DNA of 64,000 nt. Origin: Brachycybe producta (Eukaryota > Arthropoda > Diplopoda > Playtdesmida > Andrognathidae). The notes beneath the pieces are model-generated. The model saw only the letters and a program-made list of their open reading frames with translations. It had not been told where the DNA came from and ran no database searches. Of this stretch, positions 33,993-44,004 are shown one piece after another. The stretch is from positions 474,001 to 538,000 of the forward strand of contig JAUPFP010000026.1 in NCBI GenBank assembly GCA_036925085.1, given 5' to 3'. Both the position numbers and the translations under genes were made by a program. Positions within the stretch are counted from its first letter, which is position 1. Every line of letters begins with the position of its first letter.

Positions 33993-35370
33993 ATGGCGGA
34001 TAGTGGAGAAAGCAACAGTGGAGTCGTGACCTGAGGGCTCCCTAAACTCTATAGGGTGGGCCATAGTGGCTGATGTCGAGGGAGGACTGGTGGGTTTTCC
34101 ATTGGCAGAGGCTACTATGGTGACACAACCATCAGCATTGACGTCTTCTGTGAAACTTTTTCACCAATATCATTCATGGAAAAACTTTTGGCGGCCGTTC
34201 GGAAATTCCTGTGGGAGGTTCCCATGAGAGAGTTTCATCAGAAGTTCCTGTGCATTAGTGAGGATGAGTTCATCTATTGGAATGGCGGCTACCAGTGTAG
34301 AAGCCACACAGATGAAAAAACAGGGGTCTTCGTCCAACCAAGATTGGCAAGATTGGACTAGCATGGTGGAGGAAGGTGGGGAGGAATCCTTTGGACCTTC
34401 CCTGGTCATCGGCACTTACATGGAGGTGGAAACCACCATGGGTTTGGTGGTGGATACCTCATTGCAGTGGAAAGGGCATGACCACTCTTTAGAGGACTCT
34501 GCAGTCAGGCGAGTAGTAAGACCTCTACGGGTACTCGGTCTATGACGGAGTCCATAGGAAAATCACTACTAGAAGAGAAGATCCTCTGAAGGACGACCCG
34601 ATAGGTGCAGCCGATGAAGAGGTTTGACTCAACTGGCTAGATAAAACCCGTAAGTTCATGTTGCTATCAGGTGGTGTCCTGATTGGTAGACAACAGTTCT
34701 ATGTAGGGAGTTTCCCACCAGGCAGTAATGCAAAGACCATACAAAGCAAAAGTAAATGTCTGGCACTGCTCTGTACAACGTGAGGGTAAAAGCTTTGGCT
34801 GAGAAAGAAGTCTTCCTGAGTAAACAGCTGGTCTGTGGCAGGACCAGCTGGGAATGGAGGGCTATCAATACCAAGGGTATTATCAACTGAAAGAGCCACT
34901 TCCAGACCTGTGAGTTATGTTGCTACCATCATACAACATTAATTAAGGGTTGGCATTCAGTGGTAAGAGTTATCTGGTGTTAATGGTTGTACCCGGTTCG
35001 GCAGTAGTTACTATTTTGGACGTAATGGGACTGAGTGATGGGATAGCGATGCTAACCTGCCGAACAGCCCCATTTATTAAATGTCTGCCGAGATGCGTCC
35101 TAAGAGGTATGACATCACAATATGTAACCAGAGAGTGAAACCGATCTTGAGGTTGCCCTGGTATACCTCATACCAAGTCGGACTCTACATGTGAGGCTGC
35201 AACTCCTCTGTATGGGTACAAAAGGTTTTGGCACCAGGAGAAGGAGAGGCTGAGGGGGATGGCTTTTGATTCTGGACTTGGGTGATGCAACACCCAAATG
35301 AACTTGTGTTGTGCTCGTCAGTGGGCAGTGACATGGATGGCTCCATATGGTGGTCTGCAAGGCTACTATA
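33993..35370 (+). pseudogene. ORF3 remnant of element D
   Basis: It starts ATGGCGGATAGTGG and stops after about a dozen codons. Downstream pieces match ORF3 of A: GVLIGRQQFYVGSFPPG near 34670 (A has SGGFLMSDLKRYFVG), YLVLMVVPGSAVVTILDV at 34970..35025 (A has YPVLLVVNP...VLDV), and the PSRTLHVRLQL segment near 35180. The order of blocks is the same as in A. The function is not known. Confidence 0.6.
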
Positions 35371-35480
35371 GTAGACAGCCAAGTGGACGCCATATTAGAG
35401 CCAGCGGCCTTTTCCCCATTAAGTTCTTTGGGTGAAAGGTCAGATTATGTCACTGCCCTCCCCCTCGTGGTTGCCTGAGA

Positions 35481-36346
35481 AATATAACGGTCAAGTTGGC
35501 CATTATTCAGGGAATGTATAGTGAACATTGTGCAAGACAAAATCTTCATGCTGGAGTTCAGGCTGGCCTCAAGGTCAATATCTGCCAAATCATTTGTTTC
35601 TATTTTGAGTTGTGCTGTGTAACATTTTTAAAAAGCTTAAACCATAATTAACAGTGAAGCAAAAGGTATATGGTACAACTGTGAACCTTACATGATCAAG
35701 TAGGCTCACATCTAATAGATCTATACATTGATGCCATTGCATCACACACAATATACACTAATTTTGTGCACACTAGAAACAGTAATATGTATCTGCCCAC
35801 TGAATACGTATGTCAAAAATAATACCTTATTGATTATTCACTATTAGTATTAAAGTATTCTTTAAAATGCGTTTTTACAGAGTAGAGGGGAGTAAGCTTA
35901 TCCAATAGTAGTATCTTGCCCGCATACCGGGATTGTTGGAAGTTGAGTTCTGGACTTAGCTATTTTGCTGTCTTGTTACCAGGCCGTCTACTGGACATTC
36001 TAGTTACACCGTGGAAAAACCAACATGCTCAGATATTGCATTGCTAGTAAGTTTTATGTTGGCATGGAGATGTAGTGGGCTTTATTTGGTTTATAGAACA
36101 AAAATAATTTGACTTAACATTTTTTTCATTAGTCTACATCAACAATAAGTAAACGGTACTTTGTAATAACGGCTAAAATGTTGATTTTTATTTTGCTATA
36201 GCATATGGTGTATTCCCGCAGTAATCAACGACAGAGTTAGCTATAGGGTTATGGTTGGACCGTTGGTTCAACCAAATTATATACTAGATGCTTCTATAAT
36301 TAACTTGTATACTAATTTTTTTAGATAATTAATTATGAAAGAAATA
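35481..36346. other. Unassigned intronic sequence
   Basis: AT-rich sequence without a recognisable gene or clear repeat. Confidence 0.5.
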
Positions 36347-36352
36347 ACTTAC

Positions 36353-36671
36353 CCGTCTACCAACACGATTATTGTGAATATTAATTTTGGAATGAATATC
36401 TTTTGCTGTTTCTCTTTCATCAAGCAACAATTTTGAAAAGTGAATTCCGAATTCAATGTTATGACTACATCCGCTCCAAAGCCACGATGAATGCTGCTGA
36501 CGGACGCCATTGCTTAAGGAAGTAACCATTTGCTCTTCCATAATCCCATCTGGCAAATCATTATTTAAAGTCCTTCCACAAGTGCATGACATCAGTTTAC
36601 CCATACTGCAAGAACGGGCAACAGCGTGAGAAATACCAGCTGATGCAATAGCATGAACAAATGCCGATTCC
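36353..36671 (-). CDS. Wnt10: Wnt10-like, internal exon
   Basis: This exon encodes about 106 residues of the Wnt core. It starts after a GTTACAG acceptor with ESAFVHAIASAGISHAVARS, a highly conserved Wnt segment, and continues through CSMGKLMSCTCGR and WSGCSHNIEFGIHFSKLLLDE. It ends DIHSKINIHNNRVGRR at a GTAAGT donor. The first base completes a codon from an earlier exon, which is not in this window or not recognisable. Joining to the exon at 22861 gives NNRVGRR-VVTNNM, the continuous order seen in Wnt proteins. DIH-K-I-HNNRVGR is typical of Wnt10. The frame is intact and bounded by consensus splice sites. Confidence 0.92.
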
Positions 36672-37190
36672 CTGTAACCTATTAAAGTTAATTATATCGA
36701 ATCAGTTAAAGGTTGCTTTTATTTTGGAATTTAATGTTTTAATTATTGTAATATTGAATTTTTTTTACAAGTTTACCATTTTAAACATTTCTTGTTCTTT
36801 AGAGCAATAAAATTGTTTGAGGATGGAGAAATGGGCAACAAATAAATTTATGAATGTATGTGTCTTTCGGGGTGTCAAAAGGTTTATTTTTTCTTTATTG
36901 CCTGTTCAGCCTTGATGGCTCTCATGGCACTGCAGGCTCGGGGATTATGATAGAGTATAGGTAAAGACCCCGTTCATAATGACAAATTAAGTTCGGTACT
37001 CTAAATACCCACTCATTACCCCAAATTAATAGATATAGATTACTGCTTGATTTTGTACACACATAGTCCCTAGACCAGCAAGTGCAAACTGCAACACATC
37101 TCACCAACTCATCAGCTACTATTCTAGACTTAGTTTTTATGAATACCCCAGAGAATGTGCAATATATTGAAATTGTCAATGGCATAAGTG
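36672..37190. other. Wnt intron sequence before the Polinton
   Basis: No gene is supported; the minus-strand frame at 36922..37185 has no recognisable family features. This would be intronic if an earlier Wnt exon lies upstream on the minus strand. Confidence 0.5.
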
Positions 37191-37196
37191 ATCATG
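37191..37196. repeat. Polinton target-site duplication, left
   Basis: ATCATG directly precedes the AGTAGTATAGG terminus. The same six bases follow the right terminus at 53272..53277. Confidence 0.93.
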
Positions 37197-37800
37197 AGTA
37201 GTATAGGAAAAGTCATTTCTGCATCACTTTTTCCCATAAACTACTATAGAATGCACATTTTCCACACCACATTCCAATCTCCCGTAGACTCTTAGGGGCA
37301 TTTCTGCAACACTCGTTTTAAGGCCAACCAGTTTATAAGCTTTTCTTTCATTTCTACACTATTCTTTTAATGCTTCATCATAACAAAAAAAAACTTTGAC
37401 CCAGTTGTCATGGAGGGAAAAAAGAATAGCCAACAGCTTGTTTTTGTACCTCTCATTTTAACTCATAATTTATTTTTTGCTTTTTAAATGAATTCTATAA
37501 AGAGAAATAACAAAGTAAGGTTTTTTGACCACTTATTTTTTATACACTTAAAATTTATGATCATAAAAACTTGTTTGTTTACACACTTTCTGTACTAAAG
37601 TTTTTAAGTATTGAATGTAAGTTGTCCAATTCTTTAAGCTGAAATATAATATGGTATTCTTGTCTACACCACTTTTTCCTCATTTTTTCATACCTCATAG
37701 AATAACATTGAGTCATTTCTACTGCATGGCAATCAAGGTCAACCAGTTTATTAGCTTTTCTTTTATAGGCAACTATAGAGACATTTCCACAACATACCCA
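37197..37800. repeat. Polinton left terminal inverted repeat
   Basis: It is the inverse of 53271..53149 and then of 50612 downward. Matching landmarks include ACTACTATAGAATGCACATTTT, AAGGCCAACCAGTTTATAA, GACCCAGTTGTCATGGAGG, TTTACACACTTTCTGTACT and TTGTCTACACCACTTTTT. The inner limit is approximate. Confidence 0.88.
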
Positions 37801-37852
37801 CCATAGCAAGCAGTATGAAGGCTAGCCACTTTTATACTTTTTAATGAGTTAG

Positions 37853-38365
37853 TTGTGTTTAGCTTTGAATAATGAGAAGGTATTCAACATGCAGGATTCT
37901 ACTAAAACTGCCATTGATGTGTATTGTATAGCCAAACAATTGTGCAAAGGCGTGAATTCAAACTTTTCACGAACAATTTACAAACTCACTGAACAAGCTC
38001 GAAATAAGGATATTCAAGCTTTTGAATCCATAACAACAACTTTAAAAACTGTCTCACATTTAAACCAAGAATTAACCTTCTTGTTGGACGAAGTTTATCA
38101 AGGATCACCTTCATTCGGTAAAATTATAGTGACTTATGCACTCGTCCTCCAACTGGCAAGATCTGGATTTGAAGAAGCAACAGCAGTGCATATCGGTGAA
38201 TACATGTTCAAGTCATCAGCATCGTGGCTTAGAGATAATGGATCATGGGCTGCCATGGAAGATGTCTATGCAACTCCTAACAACACTGCGAGTAACGTTA
38301 ATCACGTGGCTCCACAATTACTGATGAATAGCACTTTGTTATATTTATTAACACGGATGCGATAA
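37853..38365 (+). CDS. Bcl-2-like protein, Polinton cargo
   Basis: This is an intact 170-codon ORF just inside the left terminal repeat; a second ATG at residue 13 could also be the start. Residues about 78 to 103 (LDEVYQGSPSFGKIIVTYALV) have the layout of the BH1 region of Bcl-2 proteins, with the aromatic-Gly-(Arg/Lys)-Ile-Val core. Residues 123 to 139 (ASWLRDNGSWAAMEDVY) match the BH2 pattern W-x(5)-G-W. Helical, hydrophobic segments flank both. The C-terminus (LLMNSTLLYLLTRMR) could be a weak membrane anchor. Bcl-2 proteins control mitochondrial apoptosis, and viral members block cell death. The call rests on these motifs; a fold prediction would settle it. It is the only Polinton gene here without an obvious lesion. 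Confidence 0.68.
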   Translation: MCLALNNEKVFNMQDSTKTAIDVYCIAKQLCKGVNSNFSRTIYKLTEQARNKDIQAFESITTTLKTVSHLNQELTFLLDEVYQGSPSFGKIIVTYALVLQLARSGFEEATAVHIGEYMFKSSASWLRDNGSWAAMEDVYATPNNTASNVNHVAPQLLMNSTLLYLLTRMR

Positions 38366-38550
38366 AATGTTACATGTTCAAATTTTTTTTCGGAGTATTG
38401 TTTCATTTTTTTAATGGCTTATGACACTTCTGCTTTCCACAGACCTCTTCCTACCTAGAGATTGCAAACTTGGTATCGTAAGGCAGGCAGAGGTCTATTG
38501 CAGAAGTGTTCCATATATAAAAGAACTTCATGTTTTATTTCAGGTGATAT

Positions 38551-38770
38551 TCATTGAATTGGCAGTAAATGTGTTAAGGGCTGGTAAACATCAATTACAT
38601 TGGAAATGGGGTTTATACACACTGGGCATAAAACACTTTCCATTTCTAATAACATTGTTGTACAAGCCTTACAGGCAGGTTGATGTTTACAAGGCTCAAA
38701 TACAACCCGTACACCCTTCAGTTTATTTGATAGTTGCCATTTCTTCATCATCATAGAGTAGTAGTTTCTC
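38551..38770 (-). pseudogene. IAP/MDM2-type RING finger remnant
   Basis: On the minus strand a 67-codon frame has VRVVFEPCKHQPACKACTT and VLCPVCINPISNVIDVYQ. This is the C-x-H-x(3)-C-x(2)-C ... C-P-x-C pattern of the compact C-terminal RING of inhibitor-of-apoptosis proteins. The first Cys pair of the RING is expected at WQLS, where both Cys are replaced, so zinc binding would be incomplete. Upstream sequence on this strand (to about 38830) is open only in pieces, and no BIR domain is seen. Such RINGs act as ubiquitin ligases that remove pro-apoptotic factors. It faces the Bcl-2-like gene convergently. Confidence 0.55.
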
Positions 38771-39267
38771 CAGAAGTTCTTATTTTCGGCTTACAAGCGG
38801 ATGTCCTATCAGTTCGAGGAGAATTTCAGTATCAGTCGTGTCATCTGTAGTTGCATTTTCATTATTTTTTAAAAAAAATCCTATGGTGAATCTAATTACT
38901 TACTGGAGTCATCGAGATAGACAAATGGATGCCTATTAATAGCAGTACTTCTAGTAGAGGCATTAGGTAGTTTCAGACTTTTTCAAAATCAGATACAATG
39001 TCTACAAATGAAATATACGAATTATAAGAAGACATAGTTACACATTCGATTTAGTTGTCTAGAAATATTTATCCTATTGGCAAGTTTCAATAAATCTGGT
39101 CATGCCTAGCCAAGGTTTGAGAACAGGTTTGGGGGTTATCATGCTTCCTTAAGATTAACATTAAGTTTAAAAAATAGTGACAAGTGTTAACAGAACTATA
39201 CATGATGCAATATTTCTAGTCATGTTTTCATGAGTCTATGATTTATAGATTCACCTCTCTTAAGCCT
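38771..39267. other. Polinton interior, nothing recognised
   Basis: AT-rich sequence with no supported gene. It may hold the decayed N-terminal part of the RING protein. Confidence 0.5.
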
Positions 39268-40004
39268 AGCACACACCGGAATTCATTGTTGCGATACATT
39301 GTTGTGGGACTGCTCCGATTCAATGTTGCTGGGCAGAATCGCAACTGACGCAAATCAGACCCGCAACATTGTTCTGTGTCCACACCTACACTCAGTGTTT
39401 CTTCCTCCTTCTTGCTTTCACCATGTAAATATCACCAGCGGAAGTGGCCCTTGCAATATGGGCCTACATGATAATTCATAATTCATAAAGAGGGGCAAAT
39501 AAAGCAGAAACAGTGGTGGGCACAAAAGCTCTTCTCAGCTGAGAGCACATTCGGTTTAATCCTTTTCGACACCCTCACATTGGAAGATGAGGCAGGATTT
39601 CTAAATTTCATTTCTTTTATTTGTCTTTGTAGTCAGAAGACCATAACTTCTCACAATTTATGCAAAATTAGTTTAACAGTATTTTTAGTGGTCCCGCATC
39701 TTTTTTAAGTCTGGTACTATAGTGTATAGACTTAAAAAAAGGTGTGGACCACTGAAAAAGACTCAAAGGGCTTAGTTTGCTTTTAGTTATTAAAGACGTC
39801 TTTAATAACTAAAAGCAAACTGAGCCATTTGAGTCTTTGTCCACACCACAATATGTCCCACAACAATGTTGAAATGTTTCCCATTTCAATGGGGATTCAG
39901 CCCCGAAACATTTCTACATTGTTGTGGGACAGAATCGCAACAGACAAGATTCAGCCGTGATTCAGCCCGCAACAATGTATCGCAACAAAGTTTCCCGGTG
40001 TGTA
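39268..40004. mobile_element. Non-autonomous inverted-repeat element (about 737 bp)
   Basis: The left end AGCACACACCGG and the inverse of the right end AGTACACACCGG are followed in both by TTGTTGCGATACATTGTTG. This gives imperfect terminal inverted repeats of about 45 bp. The interior has no gene but contains nested hairpins, including one with 37-bp arms centred on GACGTC near 39798. The superfamily is unknown and the target duplication is unclear. It lies directly upstream of the ATPase gene. Confidence 0.65.
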
Positions 40005-40103
40005 CTACCCTTTATGCTTATACTCGAAACAACGAACATTGCTATTTTCACTAAAACAGAAGTACCTTCCAATATACAACTAGCCCAAGATTTTGTAACG
40101 ATC

Positions 40104-40741
40104 ATGGAAAAAGATAGTTCATTCATTCTGTTGATGGCACTATTTAGGATGATTATTGCTGGCCCCAGCAGTTGCGGAAAAACAACCTTCGTTAAGAAAA
40201 TTTTGGATCATGCCAGGGGAATGATTAAGCCGCCACCAGAGAGAGTAACATGGCACTTTCCTCAATAACAAGACCCGTATTCACGTTATGGGACTCGAGC
40301 GGTATTTTTAAAAGGAATGCCCGATATGAAGATGTTTAATGCGATAGAAACCAGCTTGTTGTTCTCAACAATCCGTTTCAAGATGTGGAGAGGGGTGTTT
40401 CTCATCTCTTTACGTGCGATTCACATCATCAAAAAATAAGTGTTATATTTATTACTCAAAATATTTTTTACAAGAACCCGTATCAGCGCACCATTCCTTA
40501 GAATGCTTCTTATCTGGTTTTTTTTAAAAACCCTCGTGACAAATCTCAAATTGCTCATTTGTCACATCAGATGTATTCTGGTAACACCAAGTTCATGATC
40601 AATGCCTTTAACAAGAGTACTCGTGATCTGTACAGTTACTTGATGATTGATCTCATGCAGATTGCGGATAACAACTCTCAGCTCAGAACGAATATTTTTC
40701 CAGGAGAGTATACCGCTGTATTTTTACCTAAACAACGATAA
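40104..40741 (+). pseudogene. Polinton packaging ATPase (FtsK/HerA type)
   Basis: This protein would pump element DNA into capsids. The first part has a Walker A motif, AGPSSCGKTTF, about 20 residues from the ATG, followed by KKILDHARGMIKPPPERV. A stop follows at 40266. Two other frames carry the rest: SVIFITQNIFYKNPYQRT around 40440 (the Walker B/sensor strand region), FFKNPRDKSQIAH, and the C-terminal part at 40559..40741 (DLYSYLMIDLMQIADNNSQL, LRTNIFPGE). At least three lesions are present. Order and motifs fit the Polinton family. Confidence 0.85.
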
Positions 40742-40764
40742 AAGTCAAAAAAATTCTTCACATC

Positions 40765-41163
40765 TTGATTGTAACATTCACAGATTGCACGTACATTAGC
40801 TGTGGAAAGCAATCCATGACTTCAAAAAGAACTTCTAAAAAACTACAACTTGGATTATGTGATTGTGCGCATAATATTGAGAACTCTAACATTGTACTGA
40901 GTGAAAGAGAAAAAAGAAAGTTATGGCCCTGTAGGCATGTACTGAATAAATTAGTGATTACGAAAGCATCTCCAAAGTCGAAGAAAAACTTTCTAGTCAA
41001 ACGAAAAGGGGGTTGGCTTCCCCTGTTAATTTTTCCTGAATTGTCGATGTTACCGGGTTTAATAACATTATGGCCGAGAAAAAGATCCTCATCCCCGCTG
41101 AATTTTGGGAATATCAATATTGAGAAAGATAAGAAAATAAAACACCCATTCAATGTACTTTAA
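40765..41163 (+). pseudogene. Small conserved Polinton protein
   Basis: This 132-codon frame has a Lys/Arg-rich region and a hydrophobic RKGGWLPLLIFPELSML. The pattern, basic helix then GG-hydrophobic tail, recurs in Polintons as a small protein of unknown role. The tail beyond about 41060 may be frame-shifted into the next gene. Its position between ATPase and integrase fits other Polintons. Confidence 0.5.
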
Positions 41164-41700
41164 GAGACATTGAAAAAGCCATTCAATGTATTTTTGAAGA
41201 AGAAATCTTGGATAACTACAATAAGGTTTTACTTCTACGACAATTACAACACAGGTATAAATCCATTTATGAGAACAGGCCCAAAGACGTAACGAAAGTG
41301 ACATTGGAGAACCCTGGTTGTTCGAGTCCCAAAGAAGAAAAAGATTCATCAGGTATCAGTGATATAGTCAACCAACTACCGAAGACACAACAGAAGAAGG
41401 CCAGTCGTCTTCTTAATTTGATAAAAGATGGTAAAGGGCCATAAAGTTGGAATTCATCGCATCAGATGGAACAAGATGGACATAGATGGACAAGTCGTGC
41501 CGAATACCAATATTATGGACCTTACTAGAGATCTCGTTGTTAATAAAACTAGATATGACCCCACAGGATGGGAGCTATTTATCACAGAGCTGAAAAAAAT
41601 GAATGTACCTCGGTCTCTAATAGCTAACGACAAGTGATGGGATTATCATCCAGATACCAAAGAATCTAACAGTCCCATATTGAAAGAATCATGAAAAACA
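41068..41700 (+). pseudogene. Conserved Polinton protein of unknown function
   Basis: Broken frames encode, in order, an EKKILIPAEFWEYQ start, a helix-rich DNYNKVLLLRQLQHRYKSIYE (41208..41290), IVNQLPKTQQKKASRLLNLIK, IDGQVVPNTNIMDLTRDLV and PTGWELFITELKKMNVP (41565..41620). This series of blocks is familiar from Polintons next to the integrase. I know of no demonstrated function. At least two frame changes are seen. Confidence 0.55.
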
Positions 41701-42420
41701 AATAATTACGATCCATCCTCTAGTGGGTCTTTCGGGGATGTGGATCAACTTCATGCGGCATCTGGAAAGAAACTTACTCGGGGTGAAAATGAAGTCTGGT
41801 TACGAATGCAAGATGTCTACACTTTACATAAACCAGTCAGAAGAACATTTGCGACCAACAGAACATTGGTCAGTAAAATAGACGATGTATGGCAGATGGA
41901 TCTTGTGGATATGCAGTCTTACAAAAAAAAAGAATATTGGTTACAACAATCTTTTAACTTGTATTGATGTATTTTCAAAATATGCTTGGGTTCAACCATT
42001 AAAACGAAAAACTGGAAAAGAAATGATCACTGCTTCGAAAATTATTGTGCGAGGTGGTAGGAAGCCGAAAAAAATTCAATCAGATAGGGGTAAAGAATTC
42101 CTGAATAAGAACTTTCAGGCCTTTCTCAAAGAAAATAATATTGGATTTTATACCACTTTTAATGAAGTCAAAGCAGCTGTTATGAATGCTTTGATAGAAT
42201 TTTGAAATCATGCATGTGGAGATACTTTTCAGAGAAGGGGAATTATCGGTACATTGAACATTTGAGTCATCTGGTGAAAAAATACAATGCATCATAGCAT
42301 AGAAGCATTGGAATGGCTCCGGAGAAAGTCTTATCTACCAATGAAAACAATGTATTTAAATGGTTGTTTCCATCTGCCAATAGTAGATTGCTAAAATTCA
42401 AAGTAGGAGATTGAAAAAAT
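41701..42420 (+). pseudogene. Polinton integrase (rve family)
   Basis: The integrase would insert element DNA and make the 6-bp duplication. Frame 1 (41740..41967) has WLRMQDVYTLHKPVRRTF and DDVWQMDLVDMQSY with the first catalytic Asp. A frameshift near 41930 leads to LTCIDVFSKYAWVQPLKRKTGKE and KKIQSDRGKEFLNKNF, the second Asp. The third acidic position lies in the decayed segment near 42180..42250. A C-terminal YNAS...HRSI-type block appears near 42280 in yet another frame. It is inactive. Confidence 0.85.
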
Positions 42421-42424
42421 ATCT

Positions 42425-42658
42425 GTCAAAAGTGCCTTAAAAAGGTGTGGAATGGAAGCTGGGCATGAATTTTTGAAGACTATGACAGGCGAAGCTAAGT
42501 GCCATAAAACCACTAAAACATCTGGAAATAGAAAAGTCGTGGCCATTACGAAGCGTACCATGAAAAGAAAAGCACCGATGAAGAAAGTTTGTAAGAAAAG
42601 GAAAATAACAGCAAAGAAAGCTTTGGGTCAAAAGAAAAAAAAACTAGCAATTTTGTGA
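42425..42658 (+). CDS. Small Lys/Arg-rich Polinton protein
   Basis: The frame 42452..42658 (68 codons, extendable upstream through VKSALKRCG without a start) has AGHEFLKTMTG followed by a strongly basic C-terminus (KRTMKRKAPMKKVCKKRK). A similar short basic protein lies in this place in other Polintons and could coat DNA or act in the virion, as basic core proteins do in adenoviruses. This is inference from composition and position. No lesion is visible in the short frame. Confidence 0.45.
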   Translation, partial: VKSALKRCGMEAGHEFLKTMTGEAKCHKTTKTSGNRKVVAITKRTMKRKAPMKKVCKKRKITAKKALGQKKKKLAIL

Positions 42659-42689
42659 ATCTTTTGTAAACATAAGTGGCTTTCTCATA

Positions 42690-43421
42690 CATCATGACTC
42701 GGGTTCCGGGATGAGTTGTGACTTGGATTTTTTACTGTGCCCGCGACGCAAATGAGTAATTGCCATGACTGCATTAAGGAATACAATCCCGTTAACAGTA
42801 TTGAAGACCAAATATGATGCAGTTCAATATCATAAGAAATGCTGATGAATACATAGATCATTCTGATATTTACCTAAATGTGAAAGCAATAATTTTAAAA
42901 GCAGATGGAAAACCATTGGACACTATTTGCGAAGTCACACCTAGTTTTTTTTTCACCCACTTTTTAGTGAAATTACACTCTCGGGCATACAATTATTAAT
43001 CCCACATATCATGATTATGGATATAAAGCTTATTTAATGACCCTTCTATGCAGTGAAAACACCAGGAATAAACCTTATTTATCACTCGAGATGTTCTACA
43101 AAGACACCAGCCCTGCCTTAAAAAATCGTAAACCATCCACTGCCAATCCAGCAGATGGATTAGTGCAACACTTTGAAAGATCAAATGCGAGTGCTATTTT
43201 GAATATGTACGGACGTCTTCACAGAGATGGCTATTCTTTTTAAGCCTTCGATCTCACCAATGACTAAAGCGCTCTATCAGGATCCCATTTTAACTTGAGT
43301 AAAAATGGATTTTTACATCTCAATATGAAATTTAAAAATTCACTGAATGCAATGGTGAATGTCATTGTTTATTCCATCTACCAGTCCATCATCAAAGTGG
43401 ATCATCATTGCAATGTTAACA
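42690..43421 (+). pseudogene. Polinton capsid-like protein, internally deleted
   Basis: Pieces in several frames match a Polinton jelly-roll capsid protein. They are a CDLDFL start near 42710, DEYIDHSDIYLNVKAIILKADG (42847..42912), YKAYLMTLLCSEN (43022..43065) and MYGRLHRDGYSF ending at a stop near 43240. AFDLTND and a hydrophobic C-terminal strand region follow up to the mariner insertion at 43424. The block after MYGRLH joins directly to a segment that lies far downstream in full-length relatives, so several hundred bases appear deleted. I am not sure whether it is the major or the minor capsid class. Confidence 0.65.
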
Positions 43422-43423
43422 TA

Positions 43424-43992
43424 CAGGGTGGGCCAAAAAATGAGAACATCTTGTAGCATACGAGTTATTTAAAAATATAATTTAAATAATTATATTGTTT
43501 CATGTAATTTTGTTTGTATTTGCCACAGACTGTGAGGATCATCATCTTGACTGCAGGTTAGTCCACTCACCCACTCAATATTCTGTTGTGTTCTGGCAGA
43601 TTTTGGTCTACCACTTCTGGGTTTACGTTCTGTTGTACCGTCGTTGTCAATTTTATTGATAACTCGACTAACACTAGCTATGCTCCAGACTTTGTTTGGA
43701 AACTCAATGGTCATTCTCCTAGCACCCCACTGATTTTCAGTTTGCAAATGTTTAATCAGAATACGGTCTTCTGCGATATTTTTGTCATTCTTGGTAAAAA
43801 AAATTTAACCTGCTGATGTAAACAATTGGCATATTAAAACCAAAAATAGAGCCCGGAAATTGTCGAAATAAAGACATCATATAGCTAAAAGTAAATGAGT
43901 AAACAGTTTAAGCTCTTATAGATACAGTTAAACAAATTTTGATGTAATTATATTACTTTTTATGTGATGTGCTCACTTTTTGGCCCACCCTG
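43424..43992 (-). mobile_element. Short mariner-type element (569 bp)
   Basis: Its ends are CAGGGTGGGCCAAAAA and the inverse, followed by TGAG-ACATC on both sides, giving a terminal repeat of about 26 bp. TA flanks both ends (43422..43423 and 43993..43994), the target duplication of Tc1/mariner elements. It carries only a piece of the transposase and so is an internally deleted copy. It is inserted between the capsid and protease genes of the Polinton. Confidence 0.9.
43490..43747 (-). pseudogene. Mariner transposase N-terminal fragment
   Basis: The 85-codon frame has a helix-turn-helix-like segment (SIASVSRVINKIDNDG) and the GRPKSART hinge, as found between the two DNA-binding helices of Tc1/mariner transposases. 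The DDE/D catalytic domain is missing. Confidence 0.75.
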
Positions 43993-44004
43993 TAGATTAT
44001 TAAA

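Larger units (their letters stand above)
29350..35480 (+). mobile_element. Gypsy element D, 5'-truncated
   Basis: This is a plus-strand copy of the same lineage that starts within the end of gag (MILQGKKF, near 29357) and runs through protease, RT, RNase H, integrase, an ORF3 acceptor and ORF3. Near 35370..35430 it meets LTR-like sequence (GTGGACGCCATATTAGAGCCAG) that matches an interior part of the element E LTR, so the ORF3 end and LTR start are deleted. CpG loss is heavy. No 5' LTR is present. Confidence 0.75.
22862..36352 (-). other. Wnt intron of 13.5 kb filled with transposons
   Basis: The intron is bounded by a GTAAGT donor at 36352..36347 and a TTTATAG acceptor at 22862, both read on the minus strand. 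It contains a solo LTR, a 98-bp palindrome and the C/D retroelement pair. 22863..23432 and 24162..24574 show no gene. Confidence 0.85.

Noticed and set aside
36922..37185. Upstream Wnt exon
   Set aside because: The frame has Cys residues but none of the conserved Wnt N-terminal blocks and no matching splice sites.
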